Below, piece by piece: positions 57,220 to 64,000 of a stretch of 64,000 nucleotides of DNA. The notes under the pieces are model-generated. The model did no database searches. It was not told the origin of the DNA and worked only from the letters and a program-made list of their open reading frames with translations. The stretch is from positions 36,612,341-36,676,340 of the forward strand of contig CAMTDV010000012.1 of NCBI GenBank assembly GCA_947069175.1. Reading direction: 5' to 3'. The position numbers and the translations under genes are program-made. The DNA is from Scalesia atractyloides (taxonomy: Eukaryota; Streptophyta; Magnoliopsida; Asterales; Asteraceae). Positions within the stretch are counted from its first letter, which is position 1; every line of letters begins with the position of its first letter.

Positions 57220-60200
57220 TGTAACACCTCGTAAAATTGTGTCCAATAATATAGTAACGCATGTCATTACTTTTTATAATAAGTCTATTAAGGACTAAAG
57301 GTGTCAACATGCTCAAACTAAGCCTCTAAATGACTCTCTAGTGTCAACATGCATAAACCAAGCCTCTGAGTGGCCATTAGTGTCAACATGCTTAAACTTA
57401 GCCTCTGAGTGACCATTTGTGTCAACATGCTAAAACTTAGCCTCTGAGTGACCTTTAGCGTCAACATGCTTACACTGAGCCTCTGAGTGATCCTTTATGA
57501 AGTACTAACTCTCATATGAGCCACTAGTTGGACAAGAGGGACTACTTCTATAAATATGTTGAAGTTGGACAATGGAGGGGTTAAAAGTGTCAACATGTTA
57601 ATTTATACATCTGAATGACCTTTTAACAAACCGAGAGCTTGACAATGCCCGAGCATACTCCCAGGTACGCCAAGTGTTGGCTACGGAGGGCTAATTATGC
57701 TTATGAAGGTGTTTTAGAGGTTTAATAAGTTGAGGGGCTAAATGTGGCAAGTTTTGAAAGTCCCCAGGAGGCACTCGTGTGCCGTGATGGGCCTGGTCTT
57801 TCGCGGGGCACGAGGGGATTGTGTCTGCAGAAAATTTGCTTGGCCTCCACACATATTGCCAAAAACCATTTGATTCGAAACTAGGGACTTCCAAACTGCT
57901 ATGCCACGTTTTAGGACACTTGTAAGCTCCCTCTAACACTCCCTAACACCTGGCATCACCTCCTTCGAGCTCCCAACTATAAATAGGTGCATTAGTTCAC
58001 CACTTGAACTTGCACCATTCTCATTTATCACTCTATCTCCCTCCTCTGGAAGTTCCTAACTGAAAGGAGCATCCAACCTAGTTCTATTTCATCCTAGGAA
58101 TCAGTTGTAAGTGTTCCTTCCTCTTGCATTTTCGTTTAAGGGTTTTTATAGCCAAAAGTCAAGCGTTTTAAAGAACATGGCTAAGTGATCATAATGGTCT
58201 AGCCATTGTTCGTAACGAACATGGCTAAGTGATCATAATAAGGTAGGTGTTAATCCCTATAAAGGGGACCTCCTAAAGATCACGCTTGCTAACCAATTGA
58301 CGGGTCAAAGTTTTATTATTAAAAGGTCAAACAGGCCATTTTTAGAAAATATTATAATCTGAACTTATATATGTTATAAAACATGTTTTAACACTTAACA
58401 AGTTGGAAATAATTATTATAACATGTGAGAACATGTTCGACTCATCAATTCTAGTTCTAGGGTCGGTTCGCAACCGAAAGTCGCAAAGTTTGACTTGTGC
58501 TTTGACTTTCGATTCTGACCCGATTTAGATTAGTTTGCTACTGATCTAAATTATTATGATCATAATATGGTGTAGCATAAACCCGTGAGGTTATATTACA
58601 TGATCATAATTAGAATATGAGTTTATGCACAAGTTCCGTTATTATGCCATTTTGATTAAAATACCTCTTTTTACATAAAACAAGGATTAATCGATAACGA
58701 ACTTGAAAAATGAATTTCCTACTGGTGAATATCATAAGTAATATTATTTGGGATATCAAGTCAGATTATATACTTTGTTTACGTACAAGTTCTTGTATCA
58801 TGTCGACAAATGACGATAAAGCCCTTGTGGCACATAAAATGGTTTTAAGCCTACTTTTTCATATCTAATCTTTTACCTACTGATATGTTATATTAAATAA
58901 CATAACTAAAATAATTAAACTTGATCTTAACGTCAGTTTTACTAAACTTCGCACAAATCGTCATTTTACAACATAAACACCGTTTCGGCGTATAGTATGG
59001 TTTTAAACCATATTAATCAATCAAGACTTGTTACCTACTGTTTTTAAAACTTATTTAAAATATTTTTAGAATAGGTACATGATGTAAACTCAGAATCCCA
59101 AATAAATTATAAAACTATGTGTAAAATGACCAAAATGCCCCCTACGGTGCATAGTTTGGTCATAAATGATAAATTACACATATAAACAAAATCTTACTAA
59201 TATTATATCATAAATTAAATATTTTTCCAGAATACTTATGATCATAACAACAACATATATATTCGTTCCTTTTATACGGTATGTAATTACCAAAATGCCC
59301 TTATGAGGCAGAAATTCATTTTAAAACTTTAACGGGCATGTATGTTGATATCCTACTGATATTACAACTTATTTAAAGTATATGGCATATAGAAATTGTC
59401 CATGACTTATCCGGTTACCCGATATCGCTTTTATGCGTACGGTTAGGAACTAGTTTTCGGAAATTAACCAAAACGGGTTTACCTTATCATTGTAGTCTCA
59501 AAATCCAGGATGCTTTTGGTTTACCCATATTATAAAAGTCAGAGTACTTGTTGGGTTTAAACTACATTCTATCCGATCATCGCTTAATCTAGCGTATTAT
59601 ACATTTTGATCCCGTACGCTAGTCGGTCTAAGTCTATGACTTAATTAAGACGGTTAGCATTTTAATTGGTTAGCTTATGCCATAATCCAGACTAGAGCCT
59701 TCTAGTAAATGCTATCTGCACTTATTTTTGAATACTCTCGACTTATTTTCCATATACGAGGTTTGGTTACGGTAAATCATTACCGCTTGGTCGGAAATGG
59801 GATCAATCGAATGCCGGACTGTGGCTAGTAAATCCGCATATTCCGTCTTAATCAGTTTTTTTTTATAACTTAAACTTTGGGGGTTAACGACCGTGTCCTG
59901 GTATCCTTGGCTCATTACATTAGTTAATAGCCACGACCAAAGCGCGGGTGTAGGCATACACCTGACAGATGCTCATGCTAAATTATTTTTACCCACTAGT
60001 TGGGGATAACTCCTTCATGGGTTCTTAAGTGGTGTGTACGTTAATCATGTTTCGGTCTCTGTACTGGCCTAATATGTATGGACAAACATGTGAATCTGTT
60101 TACAAGGTTAGGCTGACTTTCCCAAGTTATAAAAGATTTCTCGTGCCTTGTGCACTTAAATCCATTTTCAAAAATATTTTCAAAATGAGTCAGTTAGGTG

Positions 60201-60508
60201 TTTACCAGCGAAAGCTGACGTATTTTCAAAAGACTAAGCTTGCTGGTACAATACGAAATACGCTGGAAGCTGATCGGTAATGATATAAGAGGATCTTGCA
60301 AATCCTTAGATCTGCCTAAAGTCTGTTATACACTTTTTGCACACTTTACGATCCGCCTGTGGATTTTCTATTACAAGTCGTCTGTATAATTATTTTTCGT
60401 ACTTTGAACATTTGTTTTGTAATAGTAATTTAAACTCCAATACTTCCGCTATGCTGTGTTTAATTGACTATGATGATAGCAACTTACGTTAAGATATTCC
60501 CCACCCGG
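57220..60508 (+). repeat. 3' LTR of the Tekay-like element, truncated at the right end
   Basis: Starts TGTAACACCTCG right after the polypurine tract. Collinear with the 5' LTR up to TATTCCCCACCCGG (60508); the last about 40 bp, including the CA end, are missing. TATA box at about 57977-57987. Contains about 170 bp (58281-58448) lacking from the 5' LTR. Confidence 0.9.
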
Positions 60509-60519
60509 TGATATCAACT
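60509..60519. other. Rearrangement junction between two inverted LTRs
   Basis: TGATATCAACT lies between the truncated plus-strand 3' LTR and a minus-strand LTR that starts in mid-LTR. The same TGATATCAACT occurs in the 5' LTR just before its ending (about 53553), suggesting microhomology or slippage at the breakpoint. Confidence 0.6.
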
Positions 60520-63216
60520 ACGATTGAATCCCATTTCCGACCAAGCGGTAATAATTTACCGTAACCCAAGCCCGTATAGGGGAAATAGGTTGATAGAATT
60601 TACCCTGAGCTAGTCTTCTTTAAATTTTAATAACTCAGCCGTACACAAAAAGGACTAAGTGCAGATAGCATTTACCGGCAAGTCTCTAGTCTGGATTATA
60701 GCATAAACTAAACAATTAAATACTAACGGTCTTATTTAAGTCATAGACTTAGACCAACTAGCGTACTTGATCAACACGTATGACGCTAGATTAAACGATG
60801 ATTGGATAGAATGTAGTTTAATCCCAACAAGTACCATTGACTTGTATAATATGGGTAAACTATAAACATTCTGGATTTTGAAACTTAAATGACGAGGTTA
60901 AACCCGTTTCGGTTAAATTCCGTAAAATAGTTACATATACATAACCGTGCGTAGTGATATCGGGTAACCGGATAAGTCATGGACAAGTTCTATATAACAT
61001 TATATTTTAAATAAGTTAAGATATCAGTAGGATATCAACATATATTCCCGTTAAGGTTTTAAAACGAATTATGCCACATAAGGGCATTTCGATAATTATA
61101 TACCGTATAAAAGGAACTTGAATATAGTTTAAATTTATAATCATAAGTATTCTGGAAAAATAATTTGTTTATGATATAATATCAGTATGATATCATTTAT
61201 ATGTGTAATTTATCTTTTATGATCAAACTATGCACCAAAGGGGCATTTTAGTCATTTTACACATAGTTTATAAATTATTTTGGATTATGAGTTTATAACA
61301 TTTAACTACTGTAATTATGTTTAAAATAAGTTTTAAAATTAGTAGGTAACAAGTCTTGGTTCATTAATATGGTTCAAAACAATACTATGCGCCTAAACGG
61401 TGCTTATGTCGTAAAACTGCGTCTTTATGTGATTTTTACGAAAACTGATGTTAAGGTCAGATTAACCTTAGATATTTTATTTAATATAACATATCAGTAG
61501 GTAAAAGATTTATCTTAAAAAGGTTTGCTTAAAACTAGTTTATGAGCCACAAGGGCTAAAATTGCCATTTATCGACATAGTTTAAGGACTTGCCTAAAAA
61601 CTCAGTTTATAACTTGGTTAACATCCCAAATAATCCTACTTATAATATTACATCATTAGGAAACTCATTTTCAAGTTCATTATCATTAAAACCTTGATTT
61701 ATGTAAAAAGGGCATTTTGGTCAAACATGACATAATTATGGAACTTGTGCATAAACTTGGATTCTGATTATGATCATGTATTATAACCTCAGAGGGTTAT
61801 TCTATATTATATTATGATCATAATGCAACTTTAGATTAGTAGGTAATTAATAAATTGGGTCTGAATTGAAAGTCAAAGCAGAAGTCAAACTTCGCGACTT
61901 TCTGTTGCGAACCGACCCTAGAACTGAAATTGACGAGCCGAACATGCTCTTACATGTTCTAATAATTATTACCAATTTTTTTAAGTGTCAAAACAGGTTT
62001 CTTAACATATATAAGATCAATTTATGATTTTTCCGAAAAATGACCTGTTTGACTTTTTAATATCATAACTTTGACCCGTCAATTGGTCTAGCAAACGTGA
62101 TCTTCAAGAGGTGCCCTTTATAGGGACTAACACCTACCTTATTACGATCACTTAGCCATGTTCATTTCTAACAATGGCTAGACCATAATGGTCTTAACCG
62201 AAAGTCAAAGCGTTTTACGAAAACGCTTGACTTTTGGCTATAAAAGCCTATAAACGAAAATGCAAGAGCAAGGAACACTTACAAGAGGTTCCTACAATGC
62301 AAGAGAACTAAGTTGGATGCTCCTTTCAGCTAGGAAATTCCAGAGGAGGGAGAAGAGTTATGATTTAGAAAGGTGCAAGCACTTGAACAACTATTTATAG
62401 TTGGAGAACTCAAAGGAGGTGAAGCCAGGTGTTTAGGGGTGTAAGAAGAAGCTTACAAGTGTCCCAAAACGTGGCATAGCAGTTTAGAGAAGCCATGGTT
62501 TCGAATTAATGGTTTTGGAGTCTTGCTTGGTCTCCAAACAAAACTTTCTGCAGCAGACCTGTTCTCGCGCCTCGCGAGAAACCCAGGCCTGGTCTCTCGC
62601 GGCCCGCGACCGCCCCAAGGCCACTTTCAAAGTTTGACACTTTTAACCCCTTAACTTATTAAAGCTTCTAAAAACCTTTTTAAACACCTTTTTGGCACTT
62701 TTAGCCCTCCGTAGCCAATACTTGGCATACCCCGGATTATGCCCGGACATTGTCGAGCTCTCGGTTTGTTAAAAGGTCACTCAGAGGTATAAATTAACAT
62801 GTTGACACTTTTAATCCCCCATTATCCAACTTTCACATATTTACAAAATTGAACTCTCTCGTCCAACAAATGGCACGTATGAGAGTTTAGGACTCCACAA
62901 AGGATCACTCAGAGGCTTATGGTAAGCATGTTGATTCCGATATCACTCAGAGGCTGGGCACGTTGAAATATCTGTCACTAAGAGGCCAAATTTCAAGCAT
63001 GTTGACATATCAGTCACTCAGAGGCTAATAATTTAAGCATGTTGACATATCAGTCACTTAGAGGTTGTTATTTTTGCATGTTGACATCGGATCGTCACTC
63101 AGAGGCTCAGATTGAGCATGTTGACACCTTTAGTCCTTATTGGTCTTTAATAGACTATATTTAAAAATACAACACGTGTCACTATACTATTGGACACGAT
63201 TTTACAGGGTGTTACA
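60520..63216 (-). repeat. Minus-strand 3' LTR of the second Tekay-like element, truncated
   Basis: Reverse complement starts TGTAACACCCTGTAAAATCG at 63216 and runs collinear with the other LTRs. It keeps the segment missing from the 5' LTR of the neighbour (here about 61925-62110). It breaks off at about 60520, roughly 740 bp before the expected LTR end. TATA box on the minus strand at about 62391-62400; 39-bp repeats at 62890-63130; GC-rich palindromic stretch near 62565-62610. Confidence 0.88.
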
Positions 63217-63219
63217 TCC

Positions 63220-64000
63220 TCACCCCCTTAAAAGAAATCTCGACCTCGAGATTTTATTCAAAAAGATGGGGGTACTTTTGTCGCATAGTGGACTCAACCT
63301 ACCATGTATACTCGGGACCTCTAAAAGGTCCCACTTAACCTTTACTATAGGTATCATCTTTCTTTGGAGCTTCTTAACCTGTCGATCCTCGATCGAAATT
63401 GGTTTCTCAACGAACCTCAGGTTTTCATCAATTTGCACATCCTCGTGCGACATTGCTAGCGACTCATCGACTAGACATTTCTTAAGACTAGATATGTGGA
63501 ATACGTAATGAATTCCACTAAGCTCCTATGGCAACCTGAGCTTATAAGCTACAGTGCCGACACGTTCGATTATCTCGAAGGGTCCTATATATCTTGGGCT
63601 CAACTTGCCCTTCTTTCCAAAACGCATCACACCTTTCCAGGGTGATACCTTCAGCATGACCTTGTCCCCTATTTGGAACTTAAGAGATTTACGTCTCTTG
63701 TCAGCATAGCTTTTCTGCCTGTCCCTGGCAGCTTTGAGACGATCACGGATTTGCATAATCTTTTCCGTGGTCTCCAGGACAATCTCAGGTCGTGATAGTT
63801 GGGCCTCCCTAACTTCTGCCCAACATACGGGCGTTCTACATTTTCTCCCATACAAGGCTTCAAAAAGGAGCAGCCTTGATGCTCGTATGATAGCTGTTAT
63901 TGTAGGAGAATTCTAATAGGGGTAAGTGGTCATTCCAACTTCCACCTAAATCAATCACACATGCTCTAAGCATGTCTTCCAGTGTCTGGATAGTACGCTC
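63220..64000 (-). pseudogene. pol 3' end of the second Tekay-like element: integrase C-terminus and chromodomain
   Basis: Reading leftwards from the window edge: LEDMLRACVIDLGGSW-like, LYGRKCRTPVCWAEVREAQL, SYADKRRKSLKFQIGDKVML, GPFEIIERVGTVAYKLRLP (63526-63855). After a stop at about 63525 comes the chromodomain (FVEKPISIEDRQVKKLQRK, IPIVKVKWD) at 63220-63453. It is better preserved than the copy at 56455-57216 (for example WAEVREAQLSRPEIV). The rest of pol is outside the window. Confidence 0.88.

Larger units (their letters stand above)
50358..60508 (+). mobile_element. Tekay-like chromovirus (Ty3/gypsy), internally deleted
   Basis: 5' LTR 50358-53623, primer-binding site 53627-53639, leader ORF 53794-54839, partial pol 54960-57216, polypurine tract AAGGGGGTGAGGA just before the 3' LTR 57220-60508. 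The LTR starts TGTAACAC and ends GGGGTGTGACA. Pol ends with a chromodomain-like region, giving the chromovirus assignment. Gag, protease and the RT palm are missing between 54840 and 54960. Inserted in Copia ORF3; no target duplication can be checked because the 3' LTR is truncated at a rearrangement. Confidence 0.88.
60520..64000 (-). mobile_element. Second Tekay-like element, minus strand, continues right of window
   Basis: 3' LTR 60520-63216 (minus), polypurine tract (63217-63233) and the 3' end of pol. It is inverted relative to the element at 50358-60508; the two meet tail to tail. The LTR has diverged visibly from the neighbouring one, so it is a separate insertion rather than a fresh palindromic copy. 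Confidence 0.9.

Overview
This is a plant nuclear DNA window, most likely from an Asteraceae (sunflower/lettuce/daisy family) genome. The evidence is an intron-containing land-plant gene, AT-rich intergenic DNA, and dense nested LTR retrotransposons of types I associate with Asteraceae: Tekay-like chromoviruses with LTRs over 3 kb and a proline/histidine-rich leader ORF, and a Copia element with an extra ORF after pol. The species cannot be fixed from sequence alone. There is no bacterial signature, operon, rRNA or CRISPR array.

Layout. 1-3344 is the 3' end of a Tat-type Ty3/gypsy element, with a degenerate spliced antisense ORF and a 3' LTR holding 107-bp tandem repeats. 3345-5600 holds repeat debris plus two captured host fragments: a broken ABCF-type ATPase gene, and a copied exon-intron piece of the gene located 10 kb downstream. 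5600-9780 is mostly non-coding. 9877-15954 is the one well-preserved host gene, a ten-exon GT8 glycosyltransferase orthologous to IPUT1/PGSIP6 (inositol phosphorylceramide glucuronosyltransferase). All its splice sites look good, but a 2-bp insertion right after the expected start codon breaks the frame. Downstream come a MITE (16366-17318), a solo LTR of the Tat family (18257-18963, perfect 5-bp target-site duplication) and a PIF/Harbinger-like element (20046-20696). 22200-25760 is a decayed Copia pol on the minus strand. Its gag remnant is repeated in inverted orientation around a block that contains a textbook non-autonomous hAT element (27317-28521, 8-bp duplication, 16-bp perfect termini, BED-type zinc finger ORF). 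29100-34700 is largely non-coding with small repeats.

34782-35507 holds a broken minus-strand ORF of unknown family. 37147-50357 is a second, plus-strand, Sirevirus-like Copia element (gag, PR, IN, RT, RNase H and a third ORF). Its gag is split by a solo LTR (37872-43519, duplication TGGTA), itself split by a second solo LTR (38345-40924, duplication ATATT). The inner LTR carries tRNA-like modules with Pol III A/B-box-like sequences, plus a 58-bp hairpin tandem array. The third ORF of the Copia element is interrupted by a Tekay-like chromovirus (50358-60508) lacking gag/protease/RT core. That element ends in a tail-to-tail junction with an inverted relative (60520 to the window end).

Taken together, the only gene likely to have a cellular function is the IPUT1 ortholog, if its start is real. 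The rest records at least three layers of nested insertion. The best candidates for something not commonly described are the repeated tRNA-like double-hairpin modules inside an LTR, the hAT element with a retained BED finger, the Harbinger-like element with an ORF, the antisense ORF with its own TATA box and intron, and the unknown ORF family at 34.8-35.5 kb.
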